Source of the DNA: Candidatus Bathyarchaeota archaeon
Lineage (GTDB): Archaea; Thermoproteota; Bathyarchaeia; Bathyarchaeales; Bathycorpusculaceae
Direction: 5' to 3'
Length of the DNA stretch: 64,000 bases
NCBI GenBank assembly: GCA_003141855.1
Contig: PLNS01000015.1
Span: 1-64,000, forward strand
Part shown: positions 32,391 through 40,951 of the stretch, piece after piece
How the letters are laid out: each line of letters opens with the position of its first letter
How positions within the stretch are numbered: the first letter of the stretch is position 1
The notes under the pieces: generated by a model
What the model saw: the letters and a program-made list of their open reading frames with translations, nothing else
Told to the model about the DNA's origin: nothing
Database searches by the model: none
Translations under genes and position numbers: made by a program

Positions 32391-33037
32391 TTTTGTTTCT
32401 CCTTTACGAGTTTTAGCGCCATTTTTTCAGCTTCTTGAAGCTTGCCTTCTCTTAAGGCTTGTTTGATGTTATCGTTATTAAGTATCTCGTATAACAACTT
32501 GCTTTTAACTTTCGAGTCAGAAACCTGCGGTTTTAGGATACTGCGTATTTTGGCTTGCAGTTCTATCTCAAGCAGGTCCTCGGGCGTAACCAGTTTTTCT
32601 ATCCTTTGCCTAAGCACCCTTGCCATCGCTGGGCTCTTGCCCCCCGTGGAAACCGCGATTTTGACATCGCCGACTTTGGCTACTGCTGGCAGTATGAAAT
32701 CGCTGAGGGCTGGGTTATCAACAGAATAAACCATGCATCCAGCAGATTTTGCGGCTTTAACCAAATCAACGTTAAGTTTGGGGTCGTTTGTCACTGCCAA
32801 AAGCACATCTGGCTTAGGATTAAGACTACCAACAAACGATTCGGTATCCTTAATATCGGTCTTGAGTAAAGCAACCTTTTTGTCTTCGCCAAGTTTCTGG
32901 ATGCTGCTTGAAAACTCTTTACTGATGACCCAGATTTTCGCGCCAGAATCAACAAAGCTTTGGGTTTTGCGGTAAGCCTCCGCGCCTCCGCCGACTACTA
33001 TAACGGTTTTTCCGTCAAGCTTGAGGTCTAAGAGCAA
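32387..33037 (-). CDS. Precorrin-2 dehydrogenase (SirC/Met8-like)
   Basis: A 216-residue protein. The N-terminus LKLDGKTVIVVGGGAEAYRK is the NAD-binding motif of CysG-N/Met8/SirC proteins; DFILPAVAKVGDVKIAVSTG then KSPAMARVLRQRIEKL is the typical rest. It oxidises precorrin-2 to sirohydrochlorin, the branch point for siroheme and, after cobalt insertion, cobalamin. Ferrochelatase action cannot be decided from sequence alone. It overlaps the preceding gene by 10 bases. Confidence 0.85.
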   Translation of the reverse strand: MLLDLKLDGKTVIVVGGGAEAYRKTQSFVDSGAKIWVISKEFSSSIQKLGEDKKVALLKTDIKDTESFVGSLNPKPDVLLAVTNDPKLNVDLVKAAKSAGCMVYSVDNPALSDFILPAVAKVGDVKIAVSTGGKSPAMARVLRQRIEKLVTPEDLLEIELQAKIRSILKPQVSDSKVKSKLLYEILNNDNIKQALREGKLQEAEKMALKLVKEKQK

Positions 33038-34596
33038 CTTTTTGGTTTGCCACCTTCAGAAGCGTTAAGGCTATAATTGGTTAATAAATTTTTGAATTTT
33101 TCCATAAACGCGACGTAATCCACTTTAACCTGCATGGGTGCAGAAGCAACCTTAGCCAACAAATCCAGATCAATGTAGTGTTCAACTGCATCAATTGCTT
33201 GGGCTCCAAAATCCTCATATCGTATTTCGATTTCTGGAATCATGCCTCTGCCTTCCAAATCCAAACGCGGCACCATACCCAACAATTCAATGCCAGCATT
33301 CTGGAACGCCTTTTTCATTGTTTGTTTTATTTCGTCAGTTATGTAGCTGACGCGTAACTTGTTTAAGATTACGCCTGTGGTATTTACTCCGAGGCGCTTT
33401 AGGATGTTAACATAGTTTAGGGTGTTGATTAATGCACCTTCGATGCCTTCCTTGTCACAGCCCACGACTACAACCGTGGATGCACCTAAAGCAGCGGCAA
33501 CTTCAGCTGTCGACATTGGTCTTTTGTAGTTATCATTGAGTAATCCAGTGAATGCGCTCATGGCGCCCTCAACGAGCAGAAAATTGTATTTTTTGGCTGC
33601 TTCTTCGACGGCTTGCTCTAGGGGTGTCCAGCCGCTTTCCCCAATCTTAATCGACGAATATTCCTTGATTGGTTCTTTGATGAGGTAGAGTGATGACACT
33701 GCATCGCGTATGTCTCCGCCGACCTTAATGATGCCGACTCTGTAGCCTCTCTTCTTTAGGGCGCCAGCTATGCCTGTTACTATGAAGGTTTTTCCTGAAC
33801 CGCTTCCAGTCGCCGTTACCATCAGCAAACGCGGTGCTTTCTGGTCGATTGGGGCTTGTTGGCGGATGTTGGTTGCAACTCCGATTTCGCCCTTGATTTG
33901 CTCTAAAAGCTTTGCGTTCGCCTGCCTTATCGAGTCCAGTTCAACTGCGTTTATGTTGAGTGATTTGGTGATGCTCTCCAGAATAGTCGGGTTCTGGTCC
34001 AGTAGCGCATGGATAAAAACGCCCACGACGTTGCCCTCCTTGTTGGCTACTCCCGAAATCAAGTCTTGAGGGTCATTCTTGTAATTGACGCGTTTAGCAT
34101 GTGTGATAATGATGGGTCTCGCGTCTTTGTGAAGCACAATTTTGCCATAGGTATGGCAGTGGAAGCCCGAAACTTCTTTGCCAATTTCTTGGGTGATGAA
34201 ACTTTTGTCAACCACGTCAGCTTTTACGCGGTCAGTGCATACCAGCGGCTTGAATTCGGCATCCAGCAAACCCAAGCCTTCCCGTGTAATGGGAATGGTT
34301 GAGAGACGCCCAACATCGGTTTCTTTTGCAAGAACCTGGAAACCTGAGCAAACCCCAAGCACAAACTTGCCCGATTCCGCCATCTTTATTATTTCACGGG
34401 TTACTTTGTCGTTGACGCTTTGGGATTCAACAAGGCTTCCGCCTGGAATGATTAACATGTCAAGAACTTCAGAAGCTGGCTTGCCGTCCACGAGCGCGTC
34501 GGAGCAAAATAGGTCGGTTGGCAGGTTTCCGAAGTCTTCAAAGCATGGAAGAGCCCCTGGAAGGTAAACCAAACCGATTCTGTGACGTAATTCCAT
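33028..34596 (-). CDS. Cobyric/cobyrinic acid amidase-like protein with swapped domain order
   Basis: A 522-residue protein from the ATG at 34596, because an alternative ATG at 34647 would overlap the divergent hemA start. Residues 1-215 form a class-I glutamine amidotransferase domain of the CobB/CobQ type: LVYLPGALPCFEDFGNL, DMLIIPGGS, nucleophile C83 in GVCSGFQ, then FHCHTYGK and H196 in VGVFIHALL. Residues 255-522 form the dethiobiotin-synthetase-like ATPase domain: Walker A at 264-270 (GSGSGKT), GAMSAFTG. In CbiA and CbiP the ATPase domain comes first, so the order is reversed here. Its place in the tetrapyrrole operon suggests amidation of corrinoid side chains; other substrates are possible. 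Confidence 0.65.
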   Translation of the reverse strand: MELRHRIGLVYLPGALPCFEDFGNLPTDLFCSDALVDGKPASEVLDMLIIPGGSLVESQSVNDKVTREIIKMAESGKFVLGVCSGFQVLAKETDVGRLSTIPITREGLGLLDAEFKPLVCTDRVKADVVDKSFITQEIGKEVSGFHCHTYGKIVLHKDARPIIITHAKRVNYKNDPQDLISGVANKEGNVVGVFIHALLDQNPTILESITKSLNINAVELDSIRQANAKLLEQIKGEIGVATNIRQQAPIDQKAPRLLMVTATGSGSGKTFIVTGIAGALKKRGYRVGIIKVGGDIRDAVSSLYLIKEPIKEYSSIKIGESGWTPLEQAVEEAAKKYNFLLVEGAMSAFTGLLNDNYKRPMSTAEVAAALGASTVVVVGCDKEGIEGALINTLNYVNILKRLGVNTTGVILNKLRVSYITDEIKQTMKKAFQNAGIELLGMVPRLDLEGRGMIPEIEIRYEDFGAQAIDAVEHYIDLDLLAKVASAPMQVKVDYVAFMEKFKNLLTNYSLNASEGGKPKSCS

Positions 34597-34660
34597 CCCA
34601 AAGAACCCTGACGGGTATTTACGGTAAACCTTATATTTAAGCCGCATGGTTTATCCATCC
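34597..34660. promoter_or_regulatory. Divergent promoter of the two tetrapyrrole operons
   Basis: A TATA-like TTATATTTAA at 34631-34640 lies in the 64 bases between the two start codons. Its distance to the hemA ATG at 34661 (about 25 bases) implies a leaderless message. It is nearly symmetric and could also serve the minus-strand operon, whose start is about 35 bases away. Confidence 0.5.
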
Positions 34661-35947
34661 ATGCTTTCCTCGGCAAAGATAGACCACGTCATAAACGTTA
34701 GAATAACGCATAAAACAGCTCGAGTGCCACTCATGGAGGCTGTAGCGTTCAAAGAGAAGGAAAAATCGCTTGCCGAGATTCGAGCTCTTGAAAACGTGGA
34801 AGAGTGCCTAATTCTACAAACATGCAACCGCATAGAACTTTTCATTGTAACCGAAGCGGCTGAAAAGACAGCTGAGTTGGCTAAAAATTATTTGGCAAAC
34901 AGAGCCCAATCGAACGCTGAGGAAGCATACAAAGCCGTGGAAACCTCCATAGACAACGACACCTTCAACCACCTGCTCAGAGTCACTTCTGGCTTAGAAT
35001 CCATGGTTATCGGCGAAGACCAAGTCCTAAACCAAGTCTGGGACGCCTACCTGGAAGCTGAAAAAGCCAAAACCCTCGGACCAATCCTCAAACACCTGTT
35101 TAACCGTGCCATGACCGTTGGCAGGCGAGTCAGGAACGAGACAGGCATCAACAAAGGCGCCGTTTCAATCGGCTCCGCAGCCGTTGAATTAGCCGTAAAT
35201 TTGCTCGGTACTTTGGAGGATAAGAAAATCCTCGTCATGGGCGCTGGCGAAATAGGAACCCTCGTCGCAAAAGCCTTAGCCCGACGATGCCTTAGCCCGA
35301 TTTTTATTGCTAACCGAACCTATGCCCGAGCAGTAAAACTTGCCGAAGATCTCTCTGGGCAAGCGGTGAAGTTTAACCAGTTTGAAGAAGTACTAGTCGA
35401 CGCTGATGTAGTGATTTGCTCCACTGCGGCGCCCCATTACCTGTTAACCAAGGACATTGTTTCCAAGTTAATGAGTCAACGCGTAAACACGAGTGACATA
35501 GTAATTATTGACATTTCTAACCCTCGCAACGTTGAGAAAGCGGTGCAGGAAGTCGCGGCCACAAAACTCTACAACATCGACGATTTGCAGTTAATTGCAG
35601 AGAAAAATAAGCAAGAACGTGAAAAAAGCATAGAGAAAGCCGTCAAAATCTTAGGAGAGGAGCTCGTAATCCTAAACGATGACATGAAAAGCTTCTCGGT
35701 TCGCTTAATCATTTCTTCGCTGCTTTCCCGCGCTGAAGACGTTCGGCAAAAAGAACTCGCAACAGCCCTTAATATGCTGGGCAACGTTGATGAGAGGCAA
35801 AAGCGAATACTGGACGATTTAACTTCTATTTTGCTTAAGCAAACGTTTATTCCTATTGTTGAGAACTTGAGGTTAGCCGCCAAGAAAGGTGATAAAGAAG
35901 TCATCGATATGGCGGTTAAATTGTTCGAGAAAACGGAGAAAAAATAA
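34661..35947 (+). CDS. hemA: Glutamyl-tRNA reductase
   Basis: A 428-residue protein from the ATG at 34661, which the TATA box at 34631-34640 supports; an upstream in-frame ATG at 34646 would overlap a divergent start. NVRITHKTARVPLMEAVAF, the catalytic Cys in LQTCNRIELF, GLESMVIGEDQVLNQV, the NADPH motif VMGAGEIGTLVA and the C-terminal dimer helix identify HemA. It makes glutamate-1-semialdehyde from glutamyl-tRNA, the first step of the pathway. Confidence 0.93.
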   Translation: MLSSAKIDHVINVRITHKTARVPLMEAVAFKEKEKSLAEIRALENVEECLILQTCNRIELFIVTEAAEKTAELAKNYLANRAQSNAEEAYKAVETSIDNDTFNHLLRVTSGLESMVIGEDQVLNQVWDAYLEAEKAKTLGPILKHLFNRAMTVGRRVRNETGINKGAVSIGSAAVELAVNLLGTLEDKKILVMGAGEIGTLVAKALARRCLSPIFIANRTYARAVKLAEDLSGQAVKFNQFEEVLVDADVVICSTAAPHYLLTKDIVSKLMSQRVNTSDIVIIDISNPRNVEKAVQEVAATKLYNIDDLQLIAEKNKQEREKSIEKAVKILGEELVILNDDMKSFSVRLIISSLLSRAEDVRQKELATALNMLGNVDERQKRILDDLTSILLKQTFIPIVENLRLAAKKGDKEVIDMAVKLFEKTEKK

Positions 35948-35948
35948 C

Positions 35949-37022
35949 TTGGCAAAGGCGGCGTTGGATAAAGTAGGTTTAATTTTGATTGGGCATGGAA
36001 GCAAACTGCCCCATAATCGAGAAAACCTCGAAAAACTAGCAGATATTCTGCGTAAACGCTCCAAGTTCCAGACCGTAGAAATAGCCTTCATGATTCGAGA
36101 TACGCCAACCATTCCCGAAGCAATAGACGCTATGGCCAAAAAGGGTGCATCAAAAATCGTTTTGGTTCCAGCTTTCCTCGCTCCAGGCGTCCACACAACG
36201 CAAGAAATTCCCGAGTTGATTGGCGTGAAGGAGAAAGAGCCCCAGCTTAAGGCACGTGGAATCGAGTTGGTTTACGGTGAACCGTTGGGCAGTGACGAGC
36301 GCATAGCTGACATCCTAGAAGAAAAAGCCCTAAAAGCCCTAGGGCAAGAAGTTAAGAAGGACAGCGAAGTTGTTGACGCTTACTCCGTTGCCGCGGCAGG
36401 CAGGATTGTCGATAAGAGCATGAAGCTAATCAGGGAAGCAATCGGCGCCGACCTAGCAAAGGTGCCCAAAGACCAAGTTCCGATTATCGAACGGGTAGTT
36501 CACACAACAGCAGACCCAGAATTCGCAAAACTGCTAGTTATCAGTGACGACGCGGTTAAGGCAGGCGTAGCAGCGATTAAAGCAGGCGCCAAAATAGTCA
36601 CCGACGTAAAAATGGTCAAAGCAGGCATCAACGACGCTCGACTCAAAAAGTTCGGCGGAAAAGTCGCCACCTACATGAACGACGAACGCGCCATGGAATT
36701 GGCGAAAGCGGAGTCGTTGACGCGGTCGGCTGCTGCCATGCGGCTTGCCATAAAGGACGGTTTAGACGGCGCCATCATACTCATTGGTAATGCTCCGACT
36801 GCAGCCGTTGAGCTGGCAGAGCAGGTAAAGAAGGGCGCAGTTAAGCCAGCGTTAATCGTCGCTGTACCCGTGGGTTACGTGGGCGCTGCAGAATCCAAAG
36901 AAATCGTCGCAAAACTACCCGTTCCATTCATTATCACAAGAGGACGCAAAGGAGGCAGCACCATTGCAGTAGCTGTCTTCAACGCGTTGCTCTCCATGGC
37001 TGAAGGTAAACGTTACGGCTAA
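35949..37022 (+). CDS. CbiX-CbiC fusion: sirohydrochlorin cobaltochelatase and cobalt-precorrin-8 methylmutase
   Basis: A 357-residue protein from the TTG at 35949, one base past the hemA stop; the cistron has no in-frame ATG that excludes hemA. Residues 8-130 are a short CbiX: GLILIGHGSKLPHNRENLEK, with its first metal His in GHGS, and the second in PGVHTTQEIP. From about residue 145 the CbiC domain follows (RIVDKSMKLI, ERVVHTTADPEFAKLL, RSAAAMRLAI, and VGYVGAAESKE). CbiX inserts cobalt into sirohydrochlorin, and CbiC moves a methyl group in cobalt-precorrin-8. Fusing an early and a late step in one chain is noteworthy. Confidence 0.85.
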   Translation: MAKAALDKVGLILIGHGSKLPHNRENLEKLADILRKRSKFQTVEIAFMIRDTPTIPEAIDAMAKKGASKIVLVPAFLAPGVHTTQEIPELIGVKEKEPQLKARGIELVYGEPLGSDERIADILEEKALKALGQEVKKDSEVVDAYSVAAAGRIVDKSMKLIREAIGADLAKVPKDQVPIIERVVHTTADPEFAKLLVISDDAVKAGVAAIKAGAKIVTDVKMVKAGINDARLKKFGGKVATYMNDERAMELAKAESLTRSAAAMRLAIKDGLDGAIILIGNAPTAAVELAEQVKKGAVKPALIVAVPVGYVGAAESKEIVAKLPVPFIITRGRKGGSTIAVAVFNALLSMAEGKRYG

Positions 37023-37033
37023 GGTGGCATTGG

Positions 37034-38134
37034 TTGGCTCGGTTTTTGAAGTATGGCATAACAACAGGTGCGACCGCGGCAGCAGCAGCCAAAGCCGCAG
37101 TAATCGCAGCACTTACGGAGCCTGTTGACCGAGTAGTTATCCCAACTCCGATTGGTCTGCGTTTTGAGGTGCCAGTGAAATCCAGCAAAAAACTCGCCGA
37201 AGACACGGCAGAAGCGGTTGTCGTTAAGGACGCGGGACAAGATATCGACGCCACAGACAAAATGGAAATAACCGCCACCATAAAACTGACAAACGACGGC
37301 AAAGTCACCATCAAAAGCGGAAAGGGCATAGGCAAAGTCACAAAGCCAGGTTTGCAAGTGCCCATCGGCGAAGGCGCAATCAACCCTGTTCCCCGAAGCA
37401 TGATAACCGAAGCCGTCAAAGAAGCATTGCCCGCTGGCAGAGGCGTTGAAGTCACGATTAGTGCGCCTGAAGGAGAAATAATCGCTAAAAAAACCATGAA
37501 CGCAAAGCTAGGCATACTCAACGGCGTATCCATTTTGGGCACAACAGGAGTGGTTAAGCCGCTGTCTTTGGAAGCGTGCAGGCGTTCGCTGGTTCCCCAA
37601 ATCGACGTTGCCTTAGCTCGTGGATACAAACGAATATTCTTCGTTCCGGGAAACATTGGTGAGCGAATCGCTAAGCAGCAGTTCAATGCGCCTGAAGATG
37701 CGATAGTTCAAACTGGCGATTTTGTCGGTTACATGCTTGATAAAGCCGTTGAAAAAGGCGTCAAAGAAATCATTCTTCTAGGTCACTCGGGCAAACTGGT
37801 GAAGTTGGCGGCTAACATCTTCAACACGCACCACAAGGTGGGAGATGCACGCAACGAAGTCATCGCATCTTATGCTGGCGCTGTCGGAGCCGACACCAAA
37901 ACCATCAACGCAGTATTAGCGGCTAACACTTCCGACGAAGCCTCAGAAATCCTAAAGAACGCTGGCTTGTTGGAGCCTGCTTATGAGAGGATTGCCAAGC
38001 GGGTTAACCAGCGAGTAAGCGACAGAGTCGAAAATAAAATTAAGATAAGCGTCGTAATCGTTTCCATGGATGGCAAAGTCCTTGGAATGGACGAGAACGC
38101 TAGGTGCAACAAGCCTTGGCTAAAATTAACATAG
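37034..38134 (+). CDS. cbiD: Cobalt-precorrin-5B C1-methyltransferase
   Basis: A 366-residue protein with a TTG start at 37034, 12 bases after cbiX-cbiC. LKYGITTGATAAAAAKAAVI is the CbiD N-terminal signature, followed by MNAKLGILNGVSILGTTGVV and the GHSGKLVKLAANIFNTHHKV block. CbiD methylates C1 of the corrin ring during the anaerobic pathway. The end overlaps the cbiE start by 31 bases. Confidence 0.9.
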   Translation: MARFLKYGITTGATAAAAAKAAVIAALTEPVDRVVIPTPIGLRFEVPVKSSKKLAEDTAEAVVVKDAGQDIDATDKMEITATIKLTNDGKVTIKSGKGIGKVTKPGLQVPIGEGAINPVPRSMITEAVKEALPAGRGVEVTISAPEGEIIAKKTMNAKLGILNGVSILGTTGVVKPLSLEACRRSLVPQIDVALARGYKRIFFVPGNIGERIAKQQFNAPEDAIVQTGDFVGYMLDKAVEKGVKEIILLGHSGKLVKLAANIFNTHHKVGDARNEVIASYAGAVGADTKTINAVLAANTSDEASEILKNAGLLEPAYERIAKRVNQRVSDRVENKIKISVVIVSMDGKVLGMDENARCNKPWLKLT

Positions 38135-38796
38135 TCGGCGTCGGACCCGGTTCACCAGATTACGTTACGCCAGCAGCAAGAAAAACCGTGGCGCAAGCCG
38201 AGGTTGTTATTGGGGCTCAAAGAAGCCTAAACCTTTTCGCTTCTGAAGTTAAAGGGGAAACGATGGTTTTAACCGCTAAAAACCTAAACGATGCCCTAAA
38301 ACATGCGGTTGAATCGGTTAAGAAGGGCAAAAACGTGGCTTTGCTGTCCACCGGTGACCCAGGCTTCTCAGGACTTTTGTATACCGTTCTCAAAAGTGGC
38401 ATGATTAAAGCATCCGAGATTAACGTTGTACCGGGCGTAAGCTCAATTCAAGCATGCGCTGCCCGCTTAGCCATAAGCTGGGATACCGCGTGCTTGTTTA
38501 CTTTTCATGAAGGCAACGTAACGGCTGAAGAGAAAAACCAGTTAGCTTCATGCATTAAAAACGGCAAAGACGCCATGCTTCTTCCAGACTCAAGAGCATT
38601 CTCGCCCAAAAACATCGCCGATTTCCTAATCGACGCGGGCGTAGACAAGAAAACCCCCGTTTACGTCTGCGAGAATCTAACGCTGGATGACGAAAAGGTT
38701 ACTTCAAGCAGTTTAGAGCAAGTTTCGCAGCAGACCTTTCGACCTTTATGCGTAATGGTTATCAAATCAAACCGCCAAGTAAAACAGCAAAAGTGA
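38104..38796 (+). CDS. cbiE: Cobalt-precorrin-7 C5-methyltransferase
   Basis: A 230-residue tetrapyrrole methylase with a GTG start; a TTG 12 bases on is an alternative. KINIVGVGPGSPDYVTPAAR, AEVVIGAQRSL, LLSTGDPGFSGLLYTVL and VVPGVSSIQACAARL mark the family, and the sequence fits CbiE. It methylates C5. CbiE is often joined with CbiT in bacteria (CobL); here the two are separate adjacent genes. Confidence 0.85.
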   Translation: MQQALAKINIVGVGPGSPDYVTPAARKTVAQAEVVIGAQRSLNLFASEVKGETMVLTAKNLNDALKHAVESVKKGKNVALLSTGDPGFSGLLYTVLKSGMIKASEINVVPGVSSIQACAARLAISWDTACLFTFHEGNVTAEEKNQLASCIKNGKDAMLLPDSRAFSPKNIADFLIDAGVDKKTPVYVCENLTLDDEKVTSSSLEQVSQQTFRPLCVMVIKSNRQVKQQK

Positions 38797-38802
38797 ATCT
38801 TA

Positions 38803-39408
38803 ATGGCTAAAAAATGGATCTACAAAACCCCCGGAATACCAGACGACCTGTTCAATCAGAGCGATGAGGTTCCTGGACCAACCAAAGAGGAAATCCGAGT
38901 GGTAACCATTTCCAAAGCACGCTTGCGTGAAGGGGATGTTGTTATTGATGTTGGTTGCGGTACTGGAGGTTTGACGGTTGAGGCTGCGCTTCAGGTTGCG
39001 CCTAAAGGCAAGGTTTACGCCATTGATGAGGACGAAGCGGCAATCGAGTTAACCAAGAGCAATGTCGGGAAGTTCGGGGTTGAAGGCAACGTGGTTGTTG
39101 CCAGCGGCGAAGCGCCCGCCGCATTGCAAAGCCTTCCAAAAGCTGATGCTGTCATGATTGGCGGGGGCGGCGTAGCCTTAAGAGAAATACTGCGCGCATC
39201 TAATGATAAGCTGAAGGCAAACGGCAGAATAGTCATAAACGCCATCCTACTGGAAACCGCCACCACCGCGATAGCTGAACTGAAAGCGTTAAACTTCAAA
39301 GACATCGACGTCGCCGTTATTTCCGTCGCGAAGGGAAAACAAATAAACAGCGGAACTATGATGATGGCAAGAAACCCAATAACAATAGTGTCAGCGACAA
39401 AACCTTAG
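38803..39408 (+). CDS. cbiT: Cobalt-precorrin-6B C15-methyltransferase (decarboxylating)
   Basis: A 201-residue Rossmann methyltransferase: KEEIRVVTISKARLREGDVV, VIDVGCGTGGLTVEAAL for SAM binding, YAIDEDEAAIELTKSN, and MIGGGGVALREIL. CbiT methylates C15 and removes the C12 acetate carboxyl. It lies 6 bases after cbiE. Confidence 0.9.
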   Translation: MAKKWIYKTPGIPDDLFNQSDEVPGPTKEEIRVVTISKARLREGDVVIDVGCGTGGLTVEAALQVAPKGKVYAIDEDEAAIELTKSNVGKFGVEGNVVVASGEAPAALQSLPKADAVMIGGGGVALREILRASNDKLKANGRIVINAILLETATTAIAELKALNFKDIDVAVISVAKGKQINSGTMMMARNPITIVSATKP

Positions 39409-39419
39409 GTGAAAATTAA

Positions 39420-40190
39420 TTGGCTGGAACATTCATAGGCATCGGCGTTGGTCCCGGCGACCCAGAACTAATCACGATTAAAGCAGTGAAAGCCCTCAAA
39501 GCAGCGGACGTTATCTGCGTTCCAAAATCTCACGCAAATAGGCCCAGCATGGCGCTCAGCATGGTTAAACAAATCTTGGCTGAACGAGAGAAACCTGCGG
39601 AGATTCTTGAACTAGTTTTCCCCATGACCAAAGATGATCTTAACAACAGGAAACTATGGGTGGAAAACGCGGCTATAGTGGCGGAAAAGGCGAAAAAAGG
39701 TAATGTCGCCTTCATCACTTTAGGCGACCCAATGCTTTACAGTACCTTTCTTTACCTTTACGAATGCGTCAAGGAAACCTACCCGAAAATTGAGCTGGAA
39801 ATCATACCTGGCGTAACCTCGGTGACTGCCGCTGCAGCAAGCTCTAAATTGCCTTTGGCGGAGAAAGAGGAAGTTGTTTCAATTATTCCATCAGATCTTG
39901 ACCCAGCGCGCATCGAAGAAACTGCTAAACATGCGGATAACTTGGTGTTCATGAAGTGTGCGTTCCACATTAAAGAGTTCCTTCCGATTCTTTTGAAGGC
40001 GGGCTTTACTGAAAACTCAACCATCGCCTTAGTCAAACGTTGCACTTTGCCTGAAGAAAAAGTCCTCGTCGGCAAACTAGGAGACGTAGACAGCTGGGAC
40101 ATCACTGAAGATTATTTTTCAGTAGCCATAGTCAAGAAAAGTCCAGTTCCCATTCACTGGAAACAAAACGGAAACGGTGGCAAACAATGA
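39420..40190 (+). CDS. cbiL: Cobalt-factor II C20-methyltransferase
   Basis: A 256-residue tetrapyrrole methylase with TTG start. TFIGIGVGPGDPELITIKAV, DVICVPKSHANRPSMAL, ITLGDPMLYSTFLYLYE and IPGVTSVTAAAASSKLPLAE match CbiL. It adds the C20 methyl group after cobalt insertion. The end overlaps cbiF by 4 bases. Confidence 0.88.
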   Translation: MAGTFIGIGVGPGDPELITIKAVKALKAADVICVPKSHANRPSMALSMVKQILAEREKPAEILELVFPMTKDDLNNRKLWVENAAIVAEKAKKGNVAFITLGDPMLYSTFLYLYECVKETYPKIELEIIPGVTSVTAAAASSKLPLAEKEEVVSIIPSDLDPARIEETAKHADNLVFMKCAFHIKEFLPILLKAGFTENSTIALVKRCTLPEEKVLVGKLGDVDSWDITEDYFSVAIVKKSPVPIHWKQNGNGGKQ

Positions 40191-40951
40191 AAAAAGTTGT
40201 CTTCATAGGTGCAGGTCCAGGCGACCCTGAACTCATCACCCTAAAAGGCAAGAAATGGCTCGAGCAAGCCGACGTCGTCATCTACGCTGGAAGCCTGTTG
40301 AACCCCGAGTACCTTAAGTACTGCAAAAAAGGCGTGGAACTGCATGACAGCGCCAAAATGAGCCTGCCCGAAGTTCAAAAAGTCATGGCTGAAGGCGTGA
40401 AGGCTGGCAAACTTGTTGCGCGAGTTCACGACGGTGACCCAAGTTTTTACGGCGCCATCCAGGAACAGATGAGTTTCTTAGACAAAGAGAGCATCGAGTA
40501 CTTCCGTATTCCAGGCGTAAGTTGCCTTCAAGGTGGTGCAGCTGCATTAAACCGTGAATTGACATTGCCAAACATCTCGCAGACAGTTATTATTACTCGT
40601 CCTGAAGGCAAAACGCCCGTCCCAGAAGCCGAAAGCATCCGCAAATTAGCCACGCATCAAGCAACCATGGTCATCTTTCTTGGCACACCGCACATCGCCC
40701 GCGTCATAGAAGAACTCCAAAAGGGCGGCTACCCCAAAGACACGCCAGCCCAAGTGGTGTACAAGGCAACTTGGCCAGAACAAAAAATCGTTAAAGGCAC
40801 ACTCAACGACATCGTTGGTAAAGTCAAAGCGGCAGGTATAACCGAGACGGCGCTGATTTTCGTGGGAAAAGTTCTGGACCCGCAGGCGTATGATTTATCT
40901 AAGCTTTATGACCCCAAGTTCACCACGGGGTTCCGCAAAGGCGAAGAATAG
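40187..40951 (+). CDS. cbiF: Cobalt-precorrin-4 C11-methyltransferase
   Basis: A 254-residue tetrapyrrole methylase. KKVVFIGAGPGDPELITLKG, ADVVIYAGSLLNPEYL, ARVHDGDPSFYGAIQEQM and RIPGVSCLQGGAAALNRELT match CbiF. It methylates C11. It starts 4 bases before the cbiL stop and its stop is directly followed by cbiG. Confidence 0.9.
   Translation: MKKVVFIGAGPGDPELITLKGKKWLEQADVVIYAGSLLNPEYLKYCKKGVELHDSAKMSLPEVQKVMAEGVKAGKLVARVHDGDPSFYGAIQEQMSFLDKESIEYFRIPGVSCLQGGAAALNRELTLPNISQTVIITRPEGKTPVPEAESIRKLATHQATMVIFLGTPHIARVIEELQKGGYPKDTPAQVVYKATWPEQKIVKGTLNDIVGKVKAAGITETALIFVGKVLDPQAYDLSKLYDPKFTTGFRKGEE

Noticed and set aside
32733-32975. Open frames opposite the hem/cbi genes (several, on both strands)
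   Set aside because: They mirror the real genes in other frames, carry no family motif, and overlap well-identified enzymes completely.
34597-34661. Extended starts for both hemA (34646) and the swapped-domain gene (34647)
   Set aside because: Both would make the divergent genes overlap at a CATG. The TATA box in the gap and conserved N-termini place the starts at 34661 and 34596.
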